The translations under genes were made by a program, and so were the position numbers. A stretch of 32,167 nucleotides of DNA from Lachnospiraceae bacterium (GTDB lineage Bacteria; Bacillota; Clostridia; Lachnospirales; Lachnospiraceae): NCBI GenBank assembly GCA_910574185.1, contig CAJSZQ010000040.1, positions 1-32,167 on the forward strand, read 5' to 3'. The notes beneath the pieces were generated by a model. That model searched no databases and was not told the DNA's origin. It saw nothing but the letters and a program-made list of their open reading frames with translations. Position 1 is the first letter of the stretch. Every line of letters begins with the position of its first letter. Shown here one piece after another: positions 16,490 to 26,169 of this stretch.

Positions 16490-17500
16490 GTGGGCAGATG
16501 GATAGATTTTAATGAAATGAAAATGATATGGAAAGACAAAAGAAAGAGAAAGCCATATTTGGTGGCATTTCTTCTTGCGGTATTATACATTGGAGATATT
16601 TTCTTCTTAAGTAATATTCTGGGACAATACCTGGGAGTTGCCGGCACAGTTGTCCATGAAGTGATTCTCGCGGGCATGGGCGTGGCCGTATTTCTGATTT
16701 TCAGAGGAAAGCTTAAGGTTATTTTCCCGTTTAAGAAGCCGCAGTGGTCGAAGCTTGCCGGTACAGTTGTGCTATGGCTTGGAACGTATCTTTTTACACT
16801 TCTTGTTACGTTAATTGTGACCTTTTTCTTTCCGAATCAGGTTATGGGAGCAAGTGAAGGCGTGAATTATCTGGTTAATCATATATCGGTGCTGTTTGGG
16901 ATGCTGGTAATTGCTTTAACGCCGGCAATCTGTGAAGAACTTGCTTTTCGGGGCGCTCTCCTTAGCTGTTTTCGCGGGACAAAGAGTAAATGGACTGGAA
17001 TAATTATTGTATCGTTGTTTTTCGGGGCTTGTCATGGGAGTATTTGGAGGATGATACCTACGGCAATGCTTGGCGTGGCGATGGGATATATTTTGCTGGA
17101 AACGGAGAATATGCTCTATAATATGTTGTTCCATTTTATAAATAATGCCGTTCCGGTATTGATGCTTGGAGCGATGACTGCTTTGTTAAAACTCTTTGAC
17201 GGAGAAGATATGTGGGAGATGACAGAAAGTATGGAGATGGCAGGGGATGTGAGAATACCATTAGCGTCTGTCGGTATGTATTTGATGCTTGCAGGAGGCG
17301 CTCCTCTGCTGATTTATATTGGAAGATATCTTCTGCACAGAGGACAGCCGGGGTATGATAAGGGACTGTTTCCACCTGAGAAGAAGAATGTGTTGACGGT
17401 AATGGTCGGAACCGGAGTGGGAAGCATGCTGCTCGGATTTATGCTGATGTTTGTATCCGTTGGGCTTGCGGCGGCTGCAGCTACGCGTTATATGTTTTAA
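16490..17500 (+). CDS. CPBP-family intramembrane glutamic protease
   Basis: This is a multi-pass membrane protein of about 336 residues with the Abi/CAAX-protease signature. A-L-T-P-A-I-C-E-E-L-A-F-R-G carries the paired Glu and Arg, G-A-C-H-G-S follows, and F-H-F-I-N-N carries the last His/Asn motif. About eight hydrophobic segments are visible. Family members cleave membrane or prenyl-modified peptides, and some give bacteriocin self-immunity; no substrate can be named here. The start is uncertain: GTG at 16490 lies 11 bases after GAGGAG, and ATG at 16517 is in frame but without a clear binding site. Confidence 0.85.
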   Translation: MGRWIDFNEMKMIWKDKRKRKPYLVAFLLAVLYIGDIFFLSNILGQYLGVAGTVVHEVILAGMGVAVFLIFRGKLKVIFPFKKPQWSKLAGTVVLWLGTYLFTLLVTLIVTFFFPNQVMGASEGVNYLVNHISVLFGMLVIALTPAICEELAFRGALLSCFRGTKSKWTGIIIVSLFFGACHGSIWRMIPTAMLGVAMGYILLETENMLYNMLFHFINNAVPVLMLGAMTALLKLFDGEDMWEMTESMEMAGDVRIPLASVGMYLMLAGGAPLLIYIGRYLLHRGQPGYDKGLFPPEKKNVLTVMVGTGVGSMLLGFMLMFVSVGLAAAAATRYMF

Positions 17501-17570
17501 CGGTATTACAGTTCGCTGGGATATTGTATCGTCTTTCTGTCTGTGTATGGCTGCGGCAATGCTTTTGTTC

Positions 17571-17598
17571 TTGCCTTTCTGGGTACAATTGCTATAAT
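17571..17598 (+). promoter_or_regulatory. Promoter of trkA-trkH
   Basis: TTGCCT (17571-17576) and perfect TATAAT (17593-17598) are 16 bases apart. The trkA start at 17661 follows about 60 bases later. The gap after the protease gene holds no other clear feature. Confidence 0.6.
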
Positions 17599-17660
17599 GG
17601 CATTAGTAATTAAATACAAAATATATAAAGTATAAATGGTTTATGCTTGCGGAGGATGAA

Positions 17661-19019
17661 ATGAAGATATTAATTGCAGGGGACGGAAAGGTTGGAGCCT
17701 TCCTGACCCGGGAGCTTAGTGCGGCCGGATATGATATCACACTGATTGATTCCAAACAGAATGTATTGGAGAGCAGTATAGAGCGTTACGATGTGATGGC
17801 AATTCGGGGAAACTGTGCGTCTATGGATATTTTGCAGCAGGCGGGCGTGAAGGATGCAGATTTGATGATTGCGGCGACCAGCGCTGATGAGATTAATCTG
17901 CTTAGTTGTCTGACGGCGCACAGTATGAATCGGGATATCCATACTATAGCGAGGATTCGCAATCCCGAATATTCGGATCAGATTTACAGGATGCGGGGGA
18001 GATTCGGGCTGTCGCTGGCAGTTAATCCAGAGAAACAGGCGGCGATTGAGATAGAACATTTACTGAAATACCCAGGCTTCCTAAAGAGGGATACATTTGC
18101 CAAAGGCCGGGTTGAGATTGTAGAGCTGAGAATAAATGGCGAGAGCAAGCTAAAAGATGTGGCGCTGAATGATTTGAATACAATTGCAGGCTGCAAAGTA
18201 CTGGTGTGTATTGTTTTGCGAAAAGGACAGGCTATTGCGCCGGATGGTAATTTTATTCTTCGGGAAGGGGATCGCATTTTTGTTACGGCGCCGACAGATA
18301 ATATGACGATACTTTTAAAGAACTTAGGAATTATTACCCATAAGGTAAAGCGCGTTATGATCTGCGGCGGCGGCAGAATTAGTTTTTACCTGGCCTATCA
18401 GCTTAAGAAAAGCGGTATCAAGGTTCAGATTATAGAGAGAAATTATGAGCGATGCGTCGAGCTTACGTCCAAGCTTCCTGATGTGTGCGTGGTGCATGGA
18501 GACGCCAGCAGTCAAAGTCTTCTGGAAAGCGAGGGGATTGAGGAGTGCGACGCGCTGGTTACCATGACAGGTATGGATGAGCAGAATATCATTATTTCGT
18601 TGTATGGAAATGGCTGCGGAGTTCCGCAGGTGATTACCAAAATTGCACATTTGGAACATGCGCAGATTATAGAGAATCTGCCTCTCGGAAGCATTATCAG
18701 TCCCAAGGAACTCTGTACGAATGCAATTGTTCGATATGTTCGCGCTATGCATAATCAGACGGGAGCTGCCATTACGGTGCATGGTATTGCGGATGGACAT
18801 GCAGAAGCTCTGGAATTTCTGGTGGAGCAAACTACCAGATACTGCGGCGTACCTCTGAAAGATGTGCAGGTGAAGCGGAATGTTCTGATTGCGGGTATCT
18901 CGCACAAGGCAAAAACGGAAGTTCCGGACGGAGAGTCCACGTTTGACGTGGGAGATACTGTAATTGTGGTATCGAGCAGAGAAGAAGTTATCTATCAGTT
19001 AAATGATATATTTGAATAA
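17661..19019 (+). CDS. trkA: TrkA potassium uptake regulatory subunit
   Basis: The protein has 452 residues. ATG at 17661 sits 5 bases after GGAGG; an upstream in-frame ATG at 17643 lacks a site. Two RCK halves are visible. The first opens with M-K-I-L-I-A-G-D-G-K-V-G (Rossmann G-x-G-x-x-G) and acidic residues at strand ends. The second begins near residue 232 with V-M-I-C-G-G-G-R-I-S. Each half ends with a TrkA-C domain. It is the cytoplasmic nucleotide-sensing ring that gates the TrkH channel-like transporter. trkH follows 18 bases later, so the pair forms an operon. Confidence 0.95.
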   Translation: MKILIAGDGKVGAFLTRELSAAGYDITLIDSKQNVLESSIERYDVMAIRGNCASMDILQQAGVKDADLMIAATSADEINLLSCLTAHSMNRDIHTIARIRNPEYSDQIYRMRGRFGLSLAVNPEKQAAIEIEHLLKYPGFLKRDTFAKGRVEIVELRINGESKLKDVALNDLNTIAGCKVLVCIVLRKGQAIAPDGNFILREGDRIFVTAPTDNMTILLKNLGIITHKVKRVMICGGGRISFYLAYQLKKSGIKVQIIERNYERCVELTSKLPDVCVVHGDASSQSLLESEGIEECDALVTMTGMDEQNIIISLYGNGCGVPQVITKIAHLEHAQIIENLPLGSIISPKELCTNAIVRYVRAMHNQTGAAITVHGIADGHAEALEFLVEQTTRYCGVPLKDVQVKRNVLIAGISHKAKTEVPDGESTFDVGDTVIVVSSREEVIYQLNDIFE

Positions 19020-19037
19020 AGTTGAGGAGACGTCATT

Positions 19038-20492
19038 ATGAATTATAAAATGGTAGGGCGTTTTCTCGCCCAGATTTTAGCTGTTGAAGGGATATTTATG
19101 ATTCCTGCGGCGGTGATTTCTTTTGTAAATGGAGAGATTCATGCGTTTCAAGCTTTTTTGTGGAGCCTTTTTGCTATTTGTTTGGTGGTAATTTTACTGT
19201 TTTTGGTTTGCAGAGATACGAAGACTCGTTTTTACGCAAAGGAAGGTTTGGTTTGCGTGGGAATTAGCTGGATTGTTCTTGGACTCCTTGGATGTCTTCC
19301 GTTTTTTTTGTCCGGCGAGATTCCGAAGTTTCTGGACGCGTTATTTGAGATTGTATCCGGATTTACGACCACTGGTGCGTCAATTCTTCCAGAGGTGGAA
19401 AGCATGTCCAAGGGACTTTTGTATTGGAGAAGTTTCAGCCATTGGCTGGGCGGAATGGGAGTACTGGTATTTCTTCTTGCAATCATACCGGCGGGGGGAA
19501 GAGGAAGCGGTTATACCATGCACATTTTGCGGGCGGAAAGTCCGGGACCCAACGTAGGTAAACTGGTGCCGAAGATGAAGGATACTGCAAAGATTTTGTA
19601 TCTGATTTACGTGCTCCTTACCGTTTTTAATATTATATTTTTGCTGGCCGGGAAAATGCCTGTATTTGACGCGGTTTGTACGGCGTTTGGAACTGCCGGG
19701 ACTGGAGGTTTTGGCATACGAAATGACAGTATTGCCAGTTACAGTCCTTATTTACAGAATGTATGCACCGTATTTATGTTGTTGTTTGGTGTGAATTTCA
19801 GTTGTTATTATCTGTTGTTAATGCGGAATTTTAAAAATGTGTTTCATGACGAAGAACTCCGGATGTATCTGGGCGTTGTGCTGGGGAGTATTGCGTTGAT
19901 TGTATGGAATCTGAGAGGATTTTATGGCGGTCTGGGAGAGACAATCCGGCATGCGGCGTTTCAGGTGGCTAGTATTATGACTACCACAGGATTTGCGACT
20001 ACAGACTTTGATTTGTGGCCTAGCTTTTCTAAGTCAATCCTTCTGTCGTTAATGGTGATAGGCGCCTGTGCGGGAAGCACTGGCGGCGGATTAAAATGTG
20101 GTCGCGCATTGCTTCTTTTGAAGAGTCTTCGCAGAAATATCCGCAAGGTTCTGCATCCGCAGAAAGTGCAGATTGTGCGGAATAACGGTCAGATGGTGGA
20201 TGAGAAAGTACTGGAGAATACCAATGCGTATCTGGCGGCTTATGTTGTAATCATTTTGATAAGCTTCATTGTGATATCTCTGGATGGATACTCTGTTACA
20301 ACAAATATATCGGCAGTATTTGCGTGCTTCAACAATATTGGACCGGGATTTGATGCGGTAGGACCTACCTGCAATTTTGCCGGGTACAGTCCGCTGTCTA
20401 AGCTGATACTGATTGCGGACATGCTGGCGGGACGACTTGAGATATTTCCTATATTGATATTATTTTCGCGCAGTACCTGGAGGCATGGATAG
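19038..20492 (+). CDS. trkH: TrkH-family potassium transporter
   Basis: The product is 484 residues, with ATG at 19038 and GAGGAG upstream. It is a polytopic membrane protein with the four K+ filter loops: F-T-T-T-G-A-S, G-T-A-G-T-G-G-F, I-M-T-T-T-G-F-A-T-T-D-F and F-N-N-I-G-P-G-F. The length is usual for TrkH/KtrB. It takes up potassium under control of TrkA, encoded directly upstream. No terminator with a T-run follows, but a nested hairpin lies in the next gap. Confidence 0.95.
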   Translation: MNYKMVGRFLAQILAVEGIFMIPAAVISFVNGEIHAFQAFLWSLFAICLVVILLFLVCRDTKTRFYAKEGLVCVGISWIVLGLLGCLPFFLSGEIPKFLDALFEIVSGFTTTGASILPEVESMSKGLLYWRSFSHWLGGMGVLVFLLAIIPAGGRGSGYTMHILRAESPGPNVGKLVPKMKDTAKILYLIYVLLTVFNIIFLLAGKMPVFDAVCTAFGTAGTGGFGIRNDSIASYSPYLQNVCTVFMLLFGVNFSCYYLLLMRNFKNVFHDEELRMYLGVVLGSIALIVWNLRGFYGGLGETIRHAAFQVASIMTTTGFATTDFDLWPSFSKSILLSLMVIGACAGSTGGGLKCGRALLLLKSLRRNIRKVLHPQKVQIVRNNGQMVDEKVLENTNAYLAAYVVIILISFIVISLDGYSVTTNISAVFACFNNIGPGFDAVGPTCNFAGYSPLSKLILIADMLAGRLEIFPILILFSRSTWRHG

Positions 20493-20511
20493 AATGAATA
20501 TAAAATGTTGC

Positions 20512-20581
20512 CGTTTATTCGCCGCTTGCCCTGTTAAATCGCAGTTTGCGAATCAAAACAGGTCGCGGATGAATAGCGACG
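20512..20581 (+). promoter_or_regulatory. Nested three-tier hairpin between trkH and glmM
   Basis: Inner TCGCA/TGCGA (20539-20543, 20547-20551) sits inside CCTGTT/AACAGG (20530-20535, 20557-20562). That sits inside CCGC/GCGG and TATTC/GAATA (20516-20525, 20565-20575), with a possible outer CGT/ACG. No T-run follows. It resembles an extragenic palindromic repeat or a structured 3' end of the trk transcript. I do not match it to a known riboswitch. Confidence 0.45.
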
Positions 20582-20616
20582 TTCCGTAGTACGCAGTGGC
20601 TGAAAGCAAGAAGTTG

Positions 20617-20645
20617 TTGTATATTTTGTAGTAACACGATACAAT
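20617..20645 (+). promoter_or_regulatory. Promoter of glmM
   Basis: TTGTAT (20617-20622) and TACAAT (20640-20645) are 17 bases apart. The glmM start at 20682 follows with AAGGAG in between. Confidence 0.55.
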
Positions 20646-20681
20646 ATAAAAGATACTTTTGATTAAGGAGCGTATAAGATT

Positions 20682-22025
20682 ATGAAATATTTTGGAACCG
20701 ACGGTTTTCGCGGAGAAGCGAACGAAGTATTAACAGTGGAGCATGCGTTTAAGGTGGGACGGTATCTGGGATGGTATTACGGACAGGAGCACAGGGCGAG
20801 AGTTGTAATCGGCAAGGATACCAGACGCAGCAGCTATATGTTCGAGTACTCGTTGGTGGCAGGGCTGACTGCCTCCGGCGCGGATGTTTGCCTGCTTCAT
20901 GTAACAACAACGCCCAGCGTATCTTATGTGACAAGAACGGAGGATTTTGACTGTGGCATTATGATTTCTGCAAGTCACAATCCTTTTTATGATAATGGAA
21001 TTAAGATTATTAATGGCAAAGGTCATAAGATGGAAGCAGAAGTGGAAGAGAAGATAGAAAGCTATATTGACGGGGAGATTCCGGAATTGCCGTTGGCAAA
21101 GAAAGATAAAATCGGTCGAACCACAGATTATTCCGCGGGGAGGAACCGTTATATCGGCTATTTGATTTCACTTGCAACCAGGTCCTTTGAGGGAAAGCGT
21201 GTAGGACTGGACTGCTCGAACGGCAGCGCGTTTATGATTGCCAAGAGTGTGTTTGATGCGTTGGGCGCTAAGACTTATGTGATTAACAATGAGCCAGACG
21301 GGACCAATATCAACACGAATTGTGGTTCCACCCACATTGAAGTGCTGCAGGAATTTGTAAAGGAAAAGAAGCTGGATGTGGGCTTTGCTTACGACGGGGA
21401 TGCAGATCGCTGTATCGCAATTGACGAGAACGGCAGTGTGGTGGACGGTGATTTGATTCTCTATATCTGTGGGAAATATTTAAAAGAGACGGGACGTCTG
21501 AATCAGGATACCATCGTTACAACCATCATGTCGAATCTGGGGCTTTATAAGGCTTGTGACAAGGCGGGACTCCGATATGAGAAAACGGCTGTGGGAGATA
21601 AATATGTATATGAGAATATGGTAAAGAATAATTATTCTCTCGGCGGCGAACAGTCCGGACATATTATTTTCAGCAAGCATGCTACTACAGGCGACGGTAT
21701 CTTAACCTCTCTGATGCTTATGGAAGTTATTCTGGAGAAGAAGATGAGTCTTGGGAAACTGACTGAGCCAGTGAAGATATATCCGCAGCTTTTGAAGAAT
21801 GTACGCGTTGTGGATAAGAAAACGGCAAGGGAAAACGCGGCGGTAAATGCAGCGGTGAATGCGGTGGCGGAAGCGCTTGGAGAGGACGGCCGTATTCTGG
21901 TAAGAGAGAGCGGTACAGAGCCGGTTATTCGTGTGATGGTAGAGGCGGTTTCGGATGAGTTGTGTGAGAAGTATGTGAATCAGGTGATTGCAGTTATCCG
22001 GGAAGAAGGATTAGTTATCGAATAA
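20682..22025 (+). CDS. glmM: Phosphoglucosamine mutase
   Basis: The protein has 447 residues, the usual length. The active-site phosphoserine is Ser98 in I-S-A-S-H-N-P, the magnesium loop is D238-G-D-A-D-R243, the sugar-binding loop is G-E-Q-S-G-H at 322-327, and the phosphate-binding R-E-S-G-T-E-P is near 408. The F-G-T-D-G-F-R-G start is typical. It converts glucosamine-6-phosphate to glucosamine-1-phosphate in the cytoplasm, the step before UDP-GlcNAc for peptidoglycan. It has its own promoter and is followed by eno. Confidence 0.97.
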   Translation: MKYFGTDGFRGEANEVLTVEHAFKVGRYLGWYYGQEHRARVVIGKDTRRSSYMFEYSLVAGLTASGADVCLLHVTTTPSVSYVTRTEDFDCGIMISASHNPFYDNGIKIINGKGHKMEAEVEEKIESYIDGEIPELPLAKKDKIGRTTDYSAGRNRYIGYLISLATRSFEGKRVGLDCSNGSAFMIAKSVFDALGAKTYVINNEPDGTNINTNCGSTHIEVLQEFVKEKKLDVGFAYDGDADRCIAIDENGSVVDGDLILYICGKYLKETGRLNQDTIVTTIMSNLGLYKACDKAGLRYEKTAVGDKYVYENMVKNNYSLGGEQSGHIIFSKHATTGDGILTSLMLMEVILEKKMSLGKLTEPVKIYPQLLKNVRVVDKKTARENAAVNAAVNAVAEALGEDGRILVRESGTEPVIRVMVEAVSDELCEKYVNQVIAVIREEGLVIE

Positions 22026-22147
22026 AGTACGCCAAAGAATGAATTTTTAGACAAACAAGGATGTGCTAACACATTGCTGTTCACGCAAACAGTAACATTT
22101 TCCAGTTGAAGTGAGTTTTTGGATAGAATGAAGAAATGGTTTTTGGC

Positions 22148-22178
22148 AATAATACCTCCTGTAAAGGGAGGTATTATT
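22148..22178 (+). promoter_or_regulatory. Terminator-like hairpin that encloses the eno ribosome binding site
   Basis: AATAATACCTCC (22148-22159) pairs perfectly with GGAGGTATTATT (22167-22178) around a 7-base loop and is followed by TTT then the ATG. The right arm contains the only Shine-Dalgarno sequence for eno (GGGAGG, 22166-22171), so folding would hide it. With its T-rich end the same hairpin could also stop transcription. It may be the glmM terminator reused as the eno leader, or a real attenuator. Confidence 0.6.
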
Positions 22179-22181
22179 TTT

Positions 22182-23477
22182 ATGTATGGATTTATGCCGA
22201 TTACAGATGTATACGCGAGAGAAATTCTTGATTCCAGAGGGAATCCGACGATAGAAGTAGAAGTACTGGCAGGAGAAAGGGTTACCGGACGGGCAAGCGT
22301 TCCGTCGGGAGCATCCACCGGACAGTTTGAAGCAGTGGAGCTTCGTGACCGAGATAAACGATATAACGGACTGGGAGTGGAGACGGCAGTGGATCATGTC
22401 AACGCAAAGATTGCCCCTGAAATCATCGGCATGAATGTGTTTGAACAAAGAGCGCTGGATGATGTGCTGATTCGGCTGGATGGAAGTGAAAATAAAAAGA
22501 ACCTGGGAGCCAATGCAATCCTTGGCGTTTCCATGGCGGCGGCGAGGGCGGCGGCGGCGGCTCTTGGGATTCCGCTTTATTCTTATCTGGGAGGCGTAAG
22601 TACAGGACGAATGCCGGTTCCTATGATGAATATAATGAATGGGGGAAGACATGCAGATAATACCATTGATATTCAGGAATTTATGATTATGCCGATAGGA
22701 GCCTGTTGTTTTAAAGAGGGGCTGCGCATGTGCGCAGAGGTATACCATGCGTTGAAAGAACGATTGAAAAGTCAGGGACACAGTACGGCAGTGGGCGATG
22801 AGGGCGGCTTTGCTCCTAATCTTCCTGATGCAGAATCAGTACTGAAATTCATCGTAGACGCAGTAAAAACGGCAGGGTATGAGTCGGGAAAAGATATCGT
22901 TATCGCGCTGGATGTGGCGGCATCAGAATTATATGATGAGAAGTTGAAGAAATATGTATTTGAAGGGGAAAGCCGGATGCATGGGCGCAAGGTTGTCCGT
23001 TCAGCAGAGGAGTTGATTGAATACTATGAGGAACTGGCAGAGAAATTTCCGGTTGTTTCCATCGAAGACCCTCTGGATGAGGAGGACTGGGACGGTTGGG
23101 AACTTCTGACTACCAGGCTGGGGCGGGACATCCAGCTAGTGGGAGACGACTTGTTTGTAACCAATACAAAACGGTTAAAAAAGGGAATTGAAAAAGGCGT
23201 TGCCAATGCGATTCTGGTTAAAGTCAATCAAATCGGAACTTTGAGCGAAGCATTTGAGGCAATTGAGATGGCGAAAAGCGCCGGTTACCGGGCAGTGATA
23301 TCCCACCGCTCAGGGGAAACGGCAGATACCATGATTGCAGATATTGCAGTTGCATTTCACACCGGACAGATAAAGACAGGAGCTCCATGCCGCTCCGAAA
23401 GGGTAGAGAAATATAACCAGCTTCTGCGTATTGAAGAGAAGCTAGGAAGAGCATCAGTGTATGGTAAAAGCAGGTAA
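22182..23477 (+). CDS. eno: Enolase
   Basis: The product is 431 residues. I start at ATG 22182, 10 bases after GGGAGG; the frame is open further upstream, but that extension is not enolase-like. The family start [16 protein letters not shown] is followed by E-D-P-L-D-E-E-D-W near 295, V-G-D-D-L-F-V-T-N near 320, the catalytic Lys region V-K-V-N-Q-I-G-T near 346, and S-H-R-S-G-E-T near 375. It converts 2-phosphoglycerate to phosphoenolpyruvate with two magnesium ions. The unusual point is the hairpin covering its ribosome binding site. Confidence 0.97.
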   Translation: MYGFMPITDVYAREILDSRGNPTIEVEVLAGERVTGRASVPSGASTGQFEAVELRDRDKRYNGLGVETAVDHVNAKIAPEIIGMNVFEQRALDDVLIRLDGSENKKNLGANAILGVSMAAARAAAAALGIPLYSYLGGVSTGRMPVPMMNIMNGGRHADNTIDIQEFMIMPIGACCFKEGLRMCAEVYHALKERLKSQGHSTAVGDEGGFAPNLPDAESVLKFIVDAVKTAGYESGKDIVIALDVAASELYDEKLKKYVFEGESRMHGRKVVRSAEELIEYYEELAEKFPVVSIEDPLDEEDWDGWELLTTRLGRDIQLVGDDLFVTNTKRLKKGIEKGVANAILVKVNQIGTLSEAFEAIEMAKSAGYRAVISHRSGETADTMIADIAVAFHTGQIKTGAPCRSERVEKYNQLLRIEEKLGRASVYGKSR

Positions 23478-23481
23478 CAGC

Positions 23482-23580
23482 CTGCAAATGCGCACTTGCT
23501 GCGCAGTAAGCAGCCAATGAACCTGAGCAGCCGGGAATCCGCCCCTTTGCCGTAGGCAAACTTTAAAATGGGCGGATTCC
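23482..23580. repeat. Two nested palindromes after eno
   Basis: The first is CTGC-aaa-TGCGCA-cttgc-TGCGCA-gtaa-GCAG (23482-23513). The second is GGAATCCGCCC (23534-23544) with GGGCGGATTCC (23570-23580), an 11-bp perfect stem enclosing TTTGCC-GTA-GGCAAA. No T-run follows either. They look like extragenic palindromic repeats and may also block 3' decay or weakly terminate eno. Confidence 0.45.
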
Positions 23581-23610
23581 GTAATAGTAGAGAGGCGCCG
23601 TAGAATTTGC

Positions 23611-23639
23611 TTGCTATCCTGGGGTTCCTGTGGTAGAAT
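23611..23639 (+). promoter_or_regulatory. Promoter of secG
   Basis: TTGCTA (23611-23616) and TAGAAT (23634-23639) are 17 bases apart. The secG start at 23671 follows 31 bases later with AGGAGG in between. Confidence 0.55.
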
Positions 23640-23670
23640 AAATATGTTTAATCCGCAGGAGGTGTGAATC

Positions 23671-23913
23671 GTGGAAACATTGAAGATGGTATTGATGGTT
23701 ATTTTTGCATTAGATTGTATTGCTTTGACAGTAATTGTGTTATTACAGGAAGGTAAATCCGCAGGGCTCGGAACAATTGGCGGTATGGGCGACACATTCT
23801 GGAGCCAGAATAAGAGCCGTTCCATGGAAGGGACGTTGGTGAAGATTACCAGAGTACTGGCAGTATTATTTATTGTACTTGCCCTGGTATTGAACCTGAA
23901 AGTGTTTGCATAA
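23671..23913 (+). CDS. secG: Preprotein translocase subunit SecG
   Basis: The product is 80 residues from GTG 23671 with AGGAGG upstream. Two membrane helices (about 4-25 and 58-79) flank a glycine-rich loop: L-L-Q-E-G-K-S-A-G-L-G-T-I-G-G and D-T-F-W-S-Q-N-K. This is the standard SecG layout. It assists SecYE in protein export across the plasma membrane. secG followed by rnr and smpB is a conserved Firmicutes order. Confidence 0.95.
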   Translation: METLKMVLMVIFALDCIALTVIVLLQEGKSAGLGTIGGMGDTFWSQNKSRSMEGTLVKITRVLAVLFIVLALVLNLKVFA

Positions 23914-23936
23914 GGGAATGATTTAGAAGATGATGG

Positions 23937-23965
23937 GGACACTCTTGTAATAAGGGTGTCCTTTT
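23937..23965 (+). terminator. Intrinsic terminator of secG
   Basis: GGACACTCTT pairs with AAGGGTGTCC (10 pairs, one G-U) around a 5-base loop and is followed directly by TTTT. It lies 23 bases after the secG stop and before rnr. Confidence 0.8.
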
Positions 23966-24009
23966 AACTTTATGTGGGGAAATATTTGTAACGCAAAGGA
24001 GGCGGCAGA

Positions 24010-26169
24010 ATGGATGATACATTTGAAAAGCGAAAGAAGATTATTTATGAATTTATGTGCGACGACCTGTATGTGCCAATGAAGCTAAAGGAACTTGCCA
24101 TTTTGCTGCAGGTCCCAAGGGAGCAAAAAGGAGAGCTGAAAAGCGTTCTGGATGCTCTTGAAGCAGAAGGCAGGATACATGTAACAAAGAAAGGTAAATA
24201 TATGAAGGGTGAGTCTGCGATACTTAGAGGAATTTACCAGGCGCATCCAAAGGGGTTTGGCTTTGTGTCGACCGAGGGGGAGAAGGAAGATATCTTCATC
24301 CCAGAAGAATCAGCGGCCGGCGCATTTCAGGGAGATACTGTTGAAGTTACGCTTACAGGAGTTACATCAGGTAAACGCAGAGAAGGAAAGATTGTACGAA
24401 TTGTGTCCCATGGAATTACGAGTGTAGTGGGATTGTTTCGGATTCGAGAGAATAAGAACTATGGCTTTGTGATTCCCGATAATCAGAAAATTTTACAGGA
24501 TATATTTGTTCCGATGGAACGGGCAAAAGGAGCGGTAAACGGGCATAAGGTTGTTGTGGAACTTACATCTTATGGGACGGACAGAGAGAAACCGGAAGGC
24601 CGGATTGTAGAGATTCTTGGGCATGTGAATGATCCGGGAGTGGATATTCTTTCAATTATTAAGGACTATGATTTGCCGACAGAATTTCCGGAGCGAGTGA
24701 TGAATCAGGCGGAGCGGACGCCGAATTTTGTCAGTGAGGCGGACAGGAACGGAAGGAAAGATATTCGGGATTGGAGAATGGTTACCATTGACGGAGAGGA
24801 TGCAAAGGATTTGGATGATGCTATCTCGATTACCAGAACCGAAGATGGGAAAGGATTTGTGCTTGGGGTGCATATTGCAGATGTGACGAATTATGTGCAG
24901 GAACGAAGCGCTCTTGACCGAGAAGCTCTTGAACGGGGGACCAGTGTGTATCTTGCAGACAGAGTGATACCTATGCTTCCGCATAAGTTGTCGAACGGCG
25001 TCTGCTCTTTGAACGCAGGTGAGGATCGTCTGGCATTGAGCTGTATTATGACGTTGGATTCAAAAGGGGTAATAGTCGAACATGAGATATGTGAGACGGT
25101 TATCCAGGTAGACCAGCGGATGTCCTATACCAGTGTGAAAAAGATTCTGGCAGACAAAGACAGGGAGGAAATCCGCCGGTATGAGGATTTTGTTCCCATG
25201 TTTGAGCTAATGGAGGAATTGTCAGAGATTTTAAGAAAGAGGAGACAGAAAAGAGGGTCGATTGACTTTGATTTTCCAGAAAGCAAACTGATATTGGATG
25301 AGGATGGAACGCCGTTAGAAGTCAAAGCATATGACCGGAATGTAGCGACAAAGATAATCGAAGACTTTATGCTTCTCGCTAATGAGACGGTGGCGGAAGA
25401 ATATTATTGGCTGGAAATTCCCTTTGTTTATCGTGTTCACGAGTCGCCCGACGAGGATAAATTAAAGAAACTGGCAGCGTTTATTCATAATTTTGGGTAT
25501 ACGATGCATCTTGGGGGAGATGAGGTGAGGCCGGGAGAGATTCAAAAGCTCCTGGCAAAAATCGAAGGCACGCCTCAGGAGAATCTGATAAGCAGGCTGG
25601 CGCTTCGCTCCATGAGACGGGCTCAGTATGCTCCGGATAACGCAGGTCACTTTGGACTGGCGGCCCAATATTATACGCATTTTACCTCACCGATTAGACG
25701 GTATCCGGATTTGCAGATTCATCGAATTATCAAGGACCATTTACGGGGGCGGATGAATGAAGAAAAGATACAGCATTATCGGAATATCCTGCCAGACGTA
25801 ACAAAACAGGCAAGCGATACAGAGCGCCGGGCGGAAGAAGCTGAGAGAGAGACGATTAAGCTTAAGAAGGCTGAGTATATGTCCCGACGGATTGGAAGAG
25901 TGTTTGAAGGCGTGATTTCCGGTATTACCGCATGGGGAATTTATGTGGAGCTTCCCAATACAATTGAAGGTATGGTGCATGTGGCAAATATGCAGGATGA
26001 CCACTATGATTACTATGACGACCGATATGAAATGGCAGGCGCTCATACGGGAAAGGTCTATAAACTTGGCCAGACAGTGTATGTAAGGGTAATTGGAGCA
26101 GATTCGCTGACGAGAACCATAGATTTTGAGATGGCAGAAAAAGGAGACATGGAAGATGGCGAAGAGTAA
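24010..26169 (+). CDS. rnr: Ribonuclease R
   Basis: The protein has 719 residues, with ATG at 24010 after AAAGGAGG. The layout is an N-terminal winged-helix segment (1-60), cold-shock domains (about 65-215) with G-F-G-F-V and F-I-P, the RNB nuclease domain with catalytic [13 protein letters not shown] at about 259-271, and a C-terminal S1 domain from about 625 ([17 protein letters not shown]). It is a processive 3'-to-5' exoribonuclease that degrades structured RNA and, with tmRNA/SmpB, stalled mRNAs. It overlaps smpB by 14 bases, so the two are translationally linked. Confidence 0.97.
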   Translation: MDDTFEKRKKIIYEFMCDDLYVPMKLKELAILLQVPREQKGELKSVLDALEAEGRIHVTKKGKYMKGESAILRGIYQAHPKGFGFVSTEGEKEDIFIPEESAAGAFQGDTVEVTLTGVTSGKRREGKIVRIVSHGITSVVGLFRIRENKNYGFVIPDNQKILQDIFVPMERAKGAVNGHKVVVELTSYGTDREKPEGRIVEILGHVNDPGVDILSIIKDYDLPTEFPERVMNQAERTPNFVSEADRNGRKDIRDWRMVTIDGEDAKDLDDAISITRTEDGKGFVLGVHIADVTNYVQERSALDREALERGTSVYLADRVIPMLPHKLSNGVCSLNAGEDRLALSCIMTLDSKGVIVEHEICETVIQVDQRMSYTSVKKILADKDREEIRRYEDFVPMFELMEELSEILRKRRQKRGSIDFDFPESKLILDEDGTPLEVKAYDRNVATKIIEDFMLLANETVAEEYYWLEIPFVYRVHESPDEDKLKKLAAFIHNFGYTMHLGGDEVRPGEIQKLLAKIEGTPQENLISRLALRSMRRAQYAPDNAGHFGLAAQYYTHFTSPIRRYPDLQIHRIIKDHLRGRMNEEKIQHYRNILPDVTKQASDTERRAEEAERETIKLKKAEYMSRRIGRVFEGVISGITAWGIYVELPNTIEGMVHVANMQDDHYDYYDDRYEMAGAHTGKVYKLGQTVYVRVIGADSLTRTIDFEMAEKGDMEDGEE

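Noticed and set aside
16468..16506. A 12-codon ORF starting with ATG overlapping the sirtuin stop (M-T-E-E-R-K-T-K-W-A-D-G).
   Set aside because: It is out of frame with the protease and ends before the membrane part. It probably only supplies the ribosome binding site context; a frameshifted protease start cannot be excluded but nothing proves it.
20493..20681. A glmS-type ribozyme or cyclic-di-AMP riboswitch upstream of glmM / after trkH.
   Set aside because: The glmS ribozyme belongs to glmS and not glmM, and the hairpins seen do not match either fold as I know them.
22119..22181. In-frame upstream extension of enolase from TTG 22119 or ATG 22128.
   Set aside because: The added residues are hydrophobic and unlike any enolase N-terminus, and these starts lack a ribosome binding site. 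The stretch is better explained by the hairpin.
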